Assembly: GCA_024697625.1 (NCBI GenBank)
Contig: JAILFJ010000149.1
Location: 1-47,927, forward strand
Direction: 5' to 3'
Length of the DNA stretch: 47,927 nucleotides
Source of the DNA: Oscillospiraceae bacterium
GTDB lineage: Bacteria; Bacillota; Clostridia; Oscillospirales; Oscillospiraceae
The position numbers and the translations under genes are program-made. The notes below the pieces were generated by a model. The model was not told where the DNA came from. It saw only the letters and a program-made list of their open reading frames with translations, and ran no database searches. Positions 38,191 through 45,242 of this stretch are shown here, piece by piece (within the stretch, counting starts at the first letter, position 1; the number at the start of each line of letters is the position of its first letter).

Positions 38191-38976
38191 GTGCTGAGGA
38201 TCGAACATATCTCCAAGACCTTCAACCCCGGGACCGTGAATGAGAAAACCGCGATCCGGGATCTGTCTCTGCATCTGAAGAGGGGAGACTTTGTCACCAT
38301 CATCGGGGCCAACGGGGCGGGAAAGTCCACGCTCTTCAATGCCATTGCCGGCAGCTTTTTCTGCGACTCCGGCAGCATCTTCCTGGACGGAAAGGACATC
38401 ACCTTTCAGCCCGAATACCGGCGCGCCAAGGTGATCGGAAGGCTGTTTCAGGACCCGATGCTGGGCAGTGCCCCGGGGATGACCATCGAGGAAAACCTGG
38501 CTCTGGCGGCCGGCAGGGGAGGGTGGCTCAGCCACGTGACCCGGGAGGAAAAAACAGCCTTCCGCGACAGACTTGCGCTGCTGAACATGGGCCTGGAGGA
38601 CCGGATGAAGCAGCCCGTCGGCCTGCTCTCAGGCGGACAGCGGCAGGCCCTGACTCTGATGATGGCCACCATGGCGGACCCGAAGCTCCTGCTTCTGGAC
38701 GAGCATACGGCGGCGCTGGATCCCGGCACGGCGGAAAAGGTCATTGAGCTGACGAAGCGCATCGTGGAAGAGGACCGGCTGACCTGTCTGATGATCACCC
38801 ACAACATGCAGTCTGCCCTGGACCTGGGAAACCGCACGCTGATGATGGATGCCGGAAACATCATCCTCGACATCCAGGGGAGGGAGCGCGACGGCCTCAC
38901 GGTCGACGATCTGCTGCAGCGCTTCCGGGCAGGCGTCGGGAAGGCCATGGACAATGACCGGATGCTGCTTTCGTAG
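38191..38976 (+). CDS. trpZ: ABC transporter ATPase (TrpZ-like)
   Basis: Cytosolic ATP-binding subunit of 261 residues. Walker A is GANGAGKST, the Q-loop is in GRLFQDPMLGS, the signature is LLSGGQRQALTLMMA, Walker B and D-loop are LLLDEHTAALDPGT, and the switch His is in MITHNM. The start is GTG 38191 with GGGGAGTGAGAG upstream. It completes the importer controlled by the Trp T-box. No terminator directly follows; a new promoter starts 20 nt downstream. Confidence 0.94.
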   Translation: MLRIEHISKTFNPGTVNEKTAIRDLSLHLKRGDFVTIIGANGAGKSTLFNAIAGSFFCDSGSIFLDGKDITFQPEYRRAKVIGRLFQDPMLGSAPGMTIEENLALAAGRGGWLSHVTREEKTAFRDRLALLNMGLEDRMKQPVGLLSGGQRQALTLMMATMADPKLLLLDEHTAALDPGTAEKVIELTKRIVEEDRLTCLMITHNMQSALDLGNRTLMMDAGNIILDIQGRERDGLTVDDLLQRFRAGVGKAMDNDRMLLS

Positions 38977-38995
38977 GGTGTCTCTGATAATATAC

Positions 38996-39024
38996 TTGAC
39001 AGTTTTTTGCCGCTGTGCTATCGT
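38996..39024 (+). promoter_or_regulatory. Promoter of the dehydrogenase/flippase pair
   Basis: TTGACA (38996-39001), 17-nt spacer, TATCGT (39019-39024) with extended TG (TGCTATCGT). About 140 nt of leader follows before the TTG start at 39166. Confidence 0.65.
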
Positions 39025-39043
39025 ATACCAAGGATAAACAAAT

Positions 39044-39074
39044 CAGGCGCCTGTGGTTTTCCCGCGGGCGCCTG
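39044..39074 (+). terminator. Hairpin in the 39166 leader
   Basis: CAGGCGCC (39044-39051) pairs with GGCGCCTG (39067-39074), 15-nt loop. It lies downstream of the new promoter, so it may act as attenuator or as terminator of trpXYZ read-through. The tail TGTTGTC is poor in T. Confidence 0.45.
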
Positions 39075-39165
39075 TGTTGTCGTCTCGGCGGTCCAGCCGT
39101 GTTTCAGAACGGTCAAAACCGCTTTCCGGTGCTTTACCGATGCTATTTTTAAGGATGTGATTGTT

Positions 39166-40548
39166 TTGGAATATGATGTCATCATTGTGGGCGCAGGCCC
39201 CGGCGGTATTTTCTCGGCCTATGAGCTGGTGAAGAGGGCGGAAAAGAAGGATCTGCGTGTCGCAGTCTTTGAGATGGGCCGCCCGCTGGAACAGCGCAGA
39301 TGCCCGATCGACGGGAAAAAGGTAAAATCCTGCATCCGCTGCCCGGTATGCAGCATCATGAGCGGCTTCGGCGGCGCGGGCGCTTTCTCGGACGGAAAGT
39401 ATAATATTACAAATCAGTTCGGCGGCACGCTCTATGAGTATGTCGGCAAGCAGGAGGCCCTGGACCTGATGCGCTACGTGGATGAGATCAACCTTGCCCA
39501 CGGCGGCGAGGGGACCAGACTCTACTCCACGGCCAACACCCGCATCAAGCGCATGTGTCTCGAGAACGGACTGCATCTGCTGGATGCGCAGGTCCGGCAT
39601 CTGGGCACCGACATCAACTATGTGGTGCTTGAGCATCTCTATGCCGAGCTGAAGGATCAGGTCGACTTCTTCTTCAACACCACCGTTACGTCGGTCACGC
39701 GGCGCGAGTCCGGAGGCTACGAGATCCACGCCGGCGACACGGTGTATTCCTGCCGGGACTGCATCCTGTCGGTTGGCCGGAGCGGGAGCAAGTGGCTGGA
39801 GGGTGTGTGCGAATCCCTTGAGATTCCCACCCGGTCGAACCGTGTGGATATCGGCGTCCGTGTGGAGCTCCCTGCCGAGATCTTTGCCCATCTCACGGAC
39901 GAGCTCTATGAGAGCAAGATCGTCTACCGGACCGAGAAGTTCGAGGACCTGGTCCGCACCTTCTGCATGAATCCCCACGGTGTTGTCGTCAATGAGAATA
40001 CCAACGGCATTGTCACCGTCAACGGACACAGCTATGAGGATCCCGCAAAGCACACCGAGAACACCAACTTTGCCCTGCTGGTCTCCAAACACCTCTCCGT
40101 CCCGTTCAAGGATTCCAACGGCTACGGCGAGAGCATCGCGAGGCTGTCCAACATGCTGGGCGGCGGTGTCATTGTCCAGCGCTTCGGCGATCTGGTCCGC
40201 GGGCGGCGTTCCACCGAGGCGAGGATCCGCGAGAGCTTCGTCACCCCGACCCTTGCGGCGACGCCGGGCGACCTGAGCCTTGTCATGCCGAAGCGGATTC
40301 TGGACGGCATCATCGAGATGATCCACGCCCTGGACAAGATTGCCCCGGGCACGGCCAATGACGACACCCTGCTCTATGGCGTGGAGGTCAAGTTCTATAA
40401 CATGGAGGTCGAGCTGGACAGCAATCTGGAGACCTGCAGCAGCGGGCTGTATGTCATCGGCGACGGCTCCGGCGTGACCCACTCCCTGTCCCACGCCTCA
40501 GCCAGCGGCGTCTATGTGGCGCGGCACATTCTGGAGACCAGACCGTGA
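39166..40548 (+). CDS. FAD-dependent dehydrogenase (COG2509 type)
   Basis: Cytosolic flavoprotein of 460 residues from the widespread but poorly characterised FAD-dependent dehydrogenase family. The N-terminal dinucleotide fold is EYDVIIVGAGPGGIFSAYEL. A cysteine-rich patch (CPIDGKKVKSCIRCPVCSIM) precedes FGGAGAFSDGKYN, and the C-terminal FAD motif is SGLYVIGDGSGVTHSLSHA. The frame extends upstream to 39007, but homology begins at TTG 39166 (read MEYDV), with AAGGA 10 nt before it. The four-cysteine patch could bind iron-sulfur or zinc, as in relatives. The stop overlaps the start of the flippase gene by 4 nt (GTGA). Confidence 0.9.
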   Translation: MEYDVIIVGAGPGGIFSAYELVKRAEKKDLRVAVFEMGRPLEQRRCPIDGKKVKSCIRCPVCSIMSGFGGAGAFSDGKYNITNQFGGTLYEYVGKQEALDLMRYVDEINLAHGGEGTRLYSTANTRIKRMCLENGLHLLDAQVRHLGTDINYVVLEHLYAELKDQVDFFFNTTVTSVTRRESGGYEIHAGDTVYSCRDCILSVGRSGSKWLEGVCESLEIPTRSNRVDIGVRVELPAEIFAHLTDELYESKIVYRTEKFEDLVRTFCMNPHGVVVNENTNGIVTVNGHSYEDPAKHTENTNFALLVSKHLSVPFKDSNGYGESIARLSNMLGGGVIVQRFGDLVRGRRSTEARIRESFVTPTLAATPGDLSLVMPKRILDGIIEMIHALDKIAPGTANDDTLLYGVEVKFYNMEVELDSNLETCSSGLYVIGDGSGVTHSLSHASASGVYVARHILETRP

Positions 40549-42404
40549 AGGATACAGATTACCGGGGAAAGCATCTGGCGCCGCCGGATGGATCCCGCGG
40601 GGGCGGGAGCACCTCCGGGAAGCGCCCGAAGCGCCGTGCGACCGGAGCACCGAGAGTCTCGGAGGCTCCGGTGCCAGAGGCATCTTCTGCCGGCTCCGGC
40701 GCTGCCCGCGCACCCGCAGCCGCCACACGTGCTGCGGCGGACTCTGCTGAAGCCCGTGCTTCGTCTGCTCCTGCCGCTTCTCCTTCCGCAGCCCGTGGTG
40801 CTGTCACCCCGCACTCTCAGAACTATCTCCACGGTGCGGCGATTCTGACCCTCGGGGTCATCATCATGAAGATCCTGGGCGCCATCTACAAGATCCCGCT
40901 GGGCAATATCCTGGGGGATTACGGTTACGGCATCTTTCTCGCAACCTACAACGTCTATAACATCTTCTTCACCCTCTCGACAGCGGGACTTCCGGTTGCG
41001 CTGTCGAGGATGATCGCCGAGGCGAATGCCAACGGGCTTGAGGCGAAGAAGGAGAAAACCTTCCGGACGGCGATCGGGACCTTTGCGCTGATCGGTCTGC
41101 TGTTCTCAGCCGTGATGTTCTTCGGCAACGGCTGGCTCGCCAGCACCTACCTCTCCAAACCGGAAGCAGCCCTGAGCGTCCGGGCGATGGCTCCGGCGAT
41201 CCTGCTGGTCTGCCTTGTCTCGGCTTACCGGGGTTACTGCCAGGGCAACGGGAACATGATCCCCACGACGGTGGACGAGGTGCTGGAGGTCCTCTTCAAG
41301 GTGATCTCCGGTCTTGCCATCTCCGGTATCCTGGTGAAGCTGGGCCGCGGCCTTCCGGAGGCCTCTGCGGGAGCAATTCTCGGCGTCTCCATCGGCTCGG
41401 TGGTCTCGCTGGGCTATATGCTGTTCTACAAGCGCCGCAACTATGACCGGTCCGGGGTGGCATGGCGGGACTGCAGAGACAGCGCGCCGAAGATTGCCAG
41501 GGACATCCTGAAGATCGGCATCCCGATCTCTCTGGGGGCCAGCATCATGGCGATCCTGAGCTCGCTGGACCCGGGCATCTGCCACAGCCGGCTCCACGCG
41601 GCTGGCTTCTCGCCCCATGATGCGGGGGTGCTCTTCGGCGTGTACGGAAAGGTACAGACTCTGTTTAATCTGCCGGCTGCCTTCATGACCCCGCTGACCA
41701 TCGCGATCGTGCCGGCACTGGCTGCGGCCATGGCGCGGGGGGAGAAGCGCGAGGCGGAAAAAACCTCCGAGGACGCCATGCGGATGGCATCGGTGGTGTC
41801 GATGCCGATGGGCGTCGGGCTCTCGGTCCTGGCTTTCCCGATCGTCAACGTCCTCTATCCGAACAGCAATGCGGCCGGGCCCGGCCTGCTGCGGATCATG
41901 GGTGTGGCCTCCTTCTTCGTCTGCGTGGTCCTGATGGAGAACGCGATTCTTCAGGCCTGCGGAAAGGAGCGGCTCCCGATGATCGCGCTGATCAGCGGCT
42001 CGCTGGTGAAGATCCTGATCAACTGGATCATCATTGCGATTCCCGCGATCAACATCTACGGCGCGCCGATCGGCACCCTGATCGGCTACCTCTGCATGGC
42101 TGTGATGAATTATATCTTCATCCGCCGTGCCCTGAAGTCCAGTCCCAATCTCTTCCGAGCTTTCGGAAAACCGCTGGGCTGCAGCCTCGTGATGGGCCTC
42201 ACCGCCATTGCGGTCTACCGGCTGCTCGGCCTTGCCGTGGGCGGACTTGGGCGGATCGGGCTCCTTCTGAGCATGGCGGTTGCCATCGTCGCGGCTGCTG
42301 CGGTCTATCTCTTCTGTATTGTCAGAAGCCGCAGCGTCACGGCGGAGGATCTGGCGATGATCCCCGGCGGGGGAAAGCTTGCCCGGCTGCTCCGCATGGC
42401 CTGA
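40545..42404 (+). CDS. SpoVB/MurJ-like lipid flippase (MOP superfamily) with disordered N-terminus
   Basis: Polytopic membrane protein of 619 residues. The core (about residues 92-610, 14 hydrophobic segments) resembles SpoVB and other polysaccharide or lipid II flippases: KILGAIYKIPLGNILGDYGY, TLSTAGLPVALSRMIAEA, YRGYCQGNGNMIPT and VQTLFNLPAAFMTPLTIAI. These proteins flip undecaprenyl-linked peptidoglycan or polysaccharide precursors. The first 90 residues are polar then Ala/Pro/Ser-rich, without hydrophobic segments, unlike most relatives. The start is GTG 40545, overlapping the dehydrogenase stop. An in-frame start much closer to the membrane region would be HSQNYLHG, but no start codon with a ribosome site is there, and the overlap favours the long form. 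A strong terminator follows. Confidence 0.88.
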   Translation: MKDTDYRGKHLAPPDGSRGGGSTSGKRPKRRATGAPRVSEAPVPEASSAGSGAARAPAAATRAAADSAEARASSAPAASPSAARGAVTPHSQNYLHGAAILTLGVIIMKILGAIYKIPLGNILGDYGYGIFLATYNVYNIFFTLSTAGLPVALSRMIAEANANGLEAKKEKTFRTAIGTFALIGLLFSAVMFFGNGWLASTYLSKPEAALSVRAMAPAILLVCLVSAYRGYCQGNGNMIPTTVDEVLEVLFKVISGLAISGILVKLGRGLPEASAGAILGVSIGSVVSLGYMLFYKRRNYDRSGVAWRDCRDSAPKIARDILKIGIPISLGASIMAILSSLDPGICHSRLHAAGFSPHDAGVLFGVYGKVQTLFNLPAAFMTPLTIAIVPALAAAMARGEKREAEKTSEDAMRMASVVSMPMGVGLSVLAFPIVNVLYPNSNAAGPGLLRIMGVASFFVCVVLMENAILQACGKERLPMIALISGSLVKILINWIIIAIPAINIYGAPIGTLIGYLCMAVMNYIFIRRALKSSPNLFRAFGKPLGCSLVMGLTAIAVYRLLGLAVGGLGRIGLLLSMAVAIVAAAAVYLFCIVRSRSVTAEDLAMIPGGGKLARLLRMA

Positions 42405-42496
42405 TGGAACGATAGAGCAGAGCGAACAGTTCCGTTTTCTGAACGAGGCGCTGCTGCACGGAGAATCTCTGTACAAACCGAAAAACCGTTAATAAG

Positions 42497-42538
42497 AACC
42501 GAGCCTTTCCCGTAAAAAATCGGGTCAGGCTCGGTTTT
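42497..42538. terminator. Bidirectional terminator between convergent genes
   Basis: AACCGAGCCT-tt-CCCG pairs with CGGG-tc-AGGCTCGGTT, followed by TTTTC on the plus strand. It separates the flippase gene from the minus-strand DUF1653 gene. Confidence 0.85.
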
Positions 42539-42601
42539 CAGATGCCGATGTTTCTTCAGAAATCGGGCAATGATACATACCTGCTGCAGCGGGGACCGGA
42601 C

Positions 42602-43099
42602 TTATGCACCCTGATCCTGTTTCAGAACTTCTCCGCCCGAGCGGGCTGGCTCCCCCGTCCTTTCCAGCAGATTCCAGAGCGCATCCTGGGACAGGACACC
42701 CCGCTTCAGGTCCGGAGGCAGTTCGCCCCTCTCGTCCGCTTCGTAGTCCGCCTGCCACTCACCGGACGTGTAATAGCGCTCGAGAAGCCGGAGCTTCTCC
42801 TCATCCGGGGCGGCTGTCACCTCGTCAAACAGCCGCTCGTAACGTTCGATCCGCTCAATGCGGTCCAGCCGGTAAAAGCGTCGATAGGTTTTCCCGTCCC
42901 TGATGACGGTTTCGTTCCACATGGACGCGGGGCGTGTCCACAGGCCGCCCTCGCCGTACAGCGGCCTGTAGACTACCATGGGCTCCTCGGTCTCCGAGTG
43001 CCTGGCGATTGCGATGACTTCGTAATCCTTCCCCTTGAAGTGGCGGTAGCGGCCGGGCGGGATGGCGGCTTCCGCCTCCTGATAGCTCAGTGAACTCAT
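42602..43099 (-). CDS. DUF1653-DUF4298 fusion protein
   Basis: Cytosolic protein of 165 residues in two parts. Residues about 10-75 are DUF1653 (IPPGRYRHFKGKDYEVIAIA, then RPLYGEGGLWTRPASMW). Residues about 85-155 are DUF4298-like (RIERIERYERLFDEV to LSQDALWNLLE). Neither domain has an established function, though DUF1653 is often found beside nucleotide or housekeeping genes. A longer frame begins at 43135, but ATG 43099 has GGAGAGGAC upstream and fits DUF1653 starts. The C-terminus is short and acidic. DUF4298 is more often separate, so the fusion is of interest. Confidence 0.82.
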   Translation of the reverse strand: MSSLSYQEAEAAIPPGRYRHFKGKDYEVIAIARHSETEEPMVVYRPLYGEGGLWTRPASMWNETVIRDGKTYRRFYRLDRIERIERYERLFDEVTAAPDEEKLRLLERYYTSGEWQADYEADERGELPPDLKRGVLSQDALWNLLERTGEPARSGGEVLKQDQGA

Positions 43100-43157
43100 G
43101 CTGTCCTCTCCGTTTCGCAGTCTGCAGTCATACACCTGTCATATACAGACAGATCTT

Positions 43158-43197
43158 ATGGATTCATGGATAGAATTGAATGGATTCATGGATAGAA
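43158..43197. repeat. Two-copy 22-bp tandem repeat
   Basis: ATGGATTCATGGATAGAA occurs at 43158-43175 and 43180-43197 (period 22). Each copy contains nested GGATtcATGGAT. No gene assigned; it lies between the DUF1653 gene and the zinc-ribbon gene terminator. Confidence 0.85.
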
Positions 43198-43200
43198 AAG

Positions 43201-43236
43201 CGGCTTCACAGGAACGTCTCCGCTCCTGTAAAGCCG
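43201..43236 (-). terminator. Terminator of the zinc-ribbon gene
   Basis: 16-bp imperfect stem CGGCTTCACAGGAACG / CGCTCCTGTAAAGCCG (two mismatches), 4-nt loop. On the minus strand CTTTTC follows. Confidence 0.8.
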
Positions 43237-43260
43237 TTGTCTGCTGTTTCGGTCTCGCTC

Positions 43261-43515
43261 TCAGTCAGCCGGATCCATCAGCCAGTCGGCGATGTCCGAT
43301 TCGGGGACGTTGTAGCCCTTGGACTTCAGACCGGCGGAGAGGAAGGCGGAGGCTTCGCTCAGGTTGAGATTCCTGAGGTGTGTGTAGTTGGATTCGAGAT
43401 TGTCCGTCTTTTCGATGGCACGGCCTTCGATGTAGCCGCACTCATAGCACATGTTCAGCGGAATCTTGCGGTGGCTGTCAAGAGACATCTCGGCGCCGCA
43501 GCGCGGGCATTTCAT
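43261..43515 (-). CDS. Small zinc-ribbon protein
   Basis: An 84-residue cytosolic protein. Two CxxC knuckles, CPRCGAEM and CYECGYIE, form a zinc ribbon in the first 30 residues. The rest is polar, ending PESDIADWLMDPAD. It has an AGGAGG site 7 nt before ATG 43515. No specific family recognised beyond the zinc ribbon. It lies downstream of the HPF gene on the same strand (54 nt gap) and may be cotranscribed with it. Such short ribbons often bind nucleic acid or proteins. Confidence 0.75.
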   Translation of the reverse strand: MKCPRCGAEMSLDSHRKIPLNMCYECGYIEGRAIEKTDNLESNYTHLRNLNLSEASAFLSAGLKSKGYNVPESDIADWLMDPAD

Positions 43516-43569
43516 AAGGGAACCTCCTGTTATCTGTGTTTATGAATAAGCAGTCGTCTGCACGGGGAC

Positions 43570-44121
43570 TCAGTCTTCGCCGTCGTCGCAGATCAGGCCG
43601 TAGCCGCCCTGGCGGCGTTTGTAGACCACAGCGATGGCATCCTCAGCGTCCATGTTCCGGAAGACAAAGAACTCGTGATCCAGAAGATTCATCTGCAGGA
43701 TTGCCTCCTCGGCGGACATGGGCTTGATCGAGAAGCGCTTGCTGCGGACGATCTTGAACTCGTCGGCGGGCTCGTCCTCGGCGGGAATGAAGGGGGCGGG
43801 GGCGGCAGCCTCTTTCTCAAGTGAGCCTTCGCGCAGCCGCTTCTCCAGCCGGGTCTTGTTGCGGCGGATCTGTCTCTCGATGGCTGCGACACCGGAATCA
43901 ACCGAGGCATACATGTCGCTAGTCAGCTCGCTGGCCCGATAATACGTGCCGTTTGAGTTGATGGTTATTTCCGCCCGGAAGCGTCCGCGCTCCAGACTGA
44001 AGGTGACGAAAGCCTCGGCCTCCGACCGGAAGAAACGGTCCAGCTTGGAGATCTTCTTCACCGCATAGGCGCGCAGATCTTCCGAAGAGTCCATCTTCTT
44101 TTCAGCGAAAGTAAACTTCAT
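43570..44121 (-). CDS. hpf: Ribosome hibernation promoting factor, long form
   Basis: Binds the 30S decoding region and dimerises 70S ribosomes into inactive 100S particles in slow growth. At 183 residues the N-terminal S30AE domain (MKFTFAEKKMDSSEDLRAYA through SVDSGVAAIERQIRRNKTRL) is joined by a charged Ala/Pro-rich linker to the C-terminal dimerisation domain (IVRSKRFSIKPMSAEEAILQ, then HEFFVFRNMDAEDAIAVVYK). The frame is open to GTG 44160, but ATG 44121 has AAAGGAG with 9 nt spacing and gives the normal start. The long form is typical of Firmicutes. Confidence 0.96.
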   Translation of the reverse strand: MKFTFAEKKMDSSEDLRAYAVKKISKLDRFFRSEAEAFVTFSLERGRFRAEITINSNGTYYRASELTSDMYASVDSGVAAIERQIRRNKTRLEKRLREGSLEKEAAAPAPFIPAEDEPADEFKIVRSKRFSIKPMSAEEAILQMNLLDHEFFVFRNMDAEDAIAVVYKRRQGGYGLICDDGED

Positions 44122-44246
44122 GTCTGTCAACTCCTTTCTGGCGGCTTCTGACACCGCCACTGATGCTATGTTAACACAAATTCCCTCGATTGAGAAGGGG
44201 AGAATAGAAATTTTATACGAAATTTTTCCGGTTTTTCATCCGGGAC

Positions 44247-44275
44247 TTGTAAAATCGCACAGGATGGGATAAAAT
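44247..44275 (+). promoter_or_regulatory. rsmI promoter
   Basis: TTGTAA (44247-44252), 17-nt spacer, TAAAAT (44270-44275), about 30 nt upstream of ATG 44307, which is preceded by GGAAGGGAG. Confidence 0.7.
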
Positions 44276-44306
44276 TAATATCATTTTTTTCGGAAGGGAG
44301 AGGCTT

Positions 44307-45203
44307 ATGCGCGGGACAGACTGCAGCGCTTCGTCCGGTGTGCTGTATATCGTGGCAACCCCGATCGGAAACTCCGCCGATCTCTCGCCCCGGGGGCGGA
44401 AGATCCTTGAGGAGGCCGATCTGATCGCGGCCGAGGATACTCGCCGGTCCATGGTGCTGCTGAACAAGCTGGAGATCCGGAACCGCCTCGTCTCAAACCA
44501 TAAATTTAACGAGCACGGAAAGGCAGCTTACTTCATCGGCCTGCTGAAGGAAGGAAAGGACATCGCCGTAATCACGGACGCGGGGACACCCTGCATCTCC
44601 GACCCCGGGAATGAGCTCATCCGGGCGGCGGTGGCGGAGGGCATCCGCGTGGTGGGGGTCCCGGGCTGCTGTGCGGCGGTCAATGCGCTGGCGGTATCCG
44701 GTTTTGACCTTATGAGCTTTGCCTTTCTCGGCTTTTTCCCCCGTGAGAATGCCGACCGGCAGCGGCTGCTGGAGATGATGCGCCAGGACAGAAGCACCAG
44801 GACCTTCGCCCTGTACGAGTCGCCGAAGCGGATCATGGATTTTGTCGAGTTCCTGATTGCTGCGGAAGCGGACTGCAGCCTCTGCCTGATGAACGACATG
44901 ACCAAGCTCCACGAGGCCTCCTTCCGTGGGAGTCCTTCGGAGGTCCGGGACCAGCTCCTCGCCAAAGGGAATTATGAAAAGGGCGAATATGCCATTGTTC
45001 TGGAGCTGGCGGAGAGCTACCGCTATACCCGGGAGGAGCACACCGTCTCGCCGGAGGCGATGCTGGTGGACCAGCTCGTCCGGGGGCTGGATACCAAGGC
45101 CGCGATTGCGGCGGTGCTGGCTGACCGCAACAACTCCTACAGCAAGAACGAGCTGAAGGCGGCAGCCCTGAATCTCAAGAAACTCTTTCAGACTGAATCG
45201 TGA
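44307..45203 (+). CDS. rsmI: 16S rRNA (cytidine-1402-2'-O)-methyltransferase
   Basis: SAM-dependent tetrapyrrole methylase-fold enzyme that modifies C1402 in the ribosomal P site. At 298 residues it shows GVLYIVATPIGNSADLSPR, the start block EEADLIAAEDTRRS, NHKFNEHG, the SAM loop ITDAGTPCISDPGNELI and FLGFFPRENADRQ. There is a C-terminal helical domain (NNSYSKNELKAAALNLKK). The ribosome site is GGAAGGGAG. The protease gene follows after 39 nt without terminator, so read-through is possible. Confidence 0.97.
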   Translation: MRGTDCSASSGVLYIVATPIGNSADLSPRGRKILEEADLIAAEDTRRSMVLLNKLEIRNRLVSNHKFNEHGKAAYFIGLLKEGKDIAVITDAGTPCISDPGNELIRAAVAEGIRVVGVPGCCAAVNALAVSGFDLMSFAFLGFFPRENADRQRLLEMMRQDRSTRTFALYESPKRIMDFVEFLIAAEADCSLCLMNDMTKLHEASFRGSPSEVRDQLLAKGNYEKGEYAIVLELAESYRYTREEHTVSPEAMLVDQLVRGLDTKAAIAAVLADRNNSYSKNELKAAALNLKKLFQTES

Positions 45204-45242
45204 TCCATGCTTTGTGAATAAAAGAAAAAGAGGTGTACTCTC

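Noticed and set aside
34398-38402. Open frame of over 1300 codons on the minus strand
   Set aside because: It is antisense to the FUSC-HAD gene, the T-box, trpX and trpY, all well supported. Its translation is His/Gly/Asp-rich and matches no family; GC-rich codon use opposite real genes produces such frames.
39007-39165. N-terminal extension of the FAD dehydrogenase
   Set aside because: The extension overlaps the promoter and hairpin of the gene and has no family similarity; the conserved start EYDVIIVGAG follows TTG 39166.
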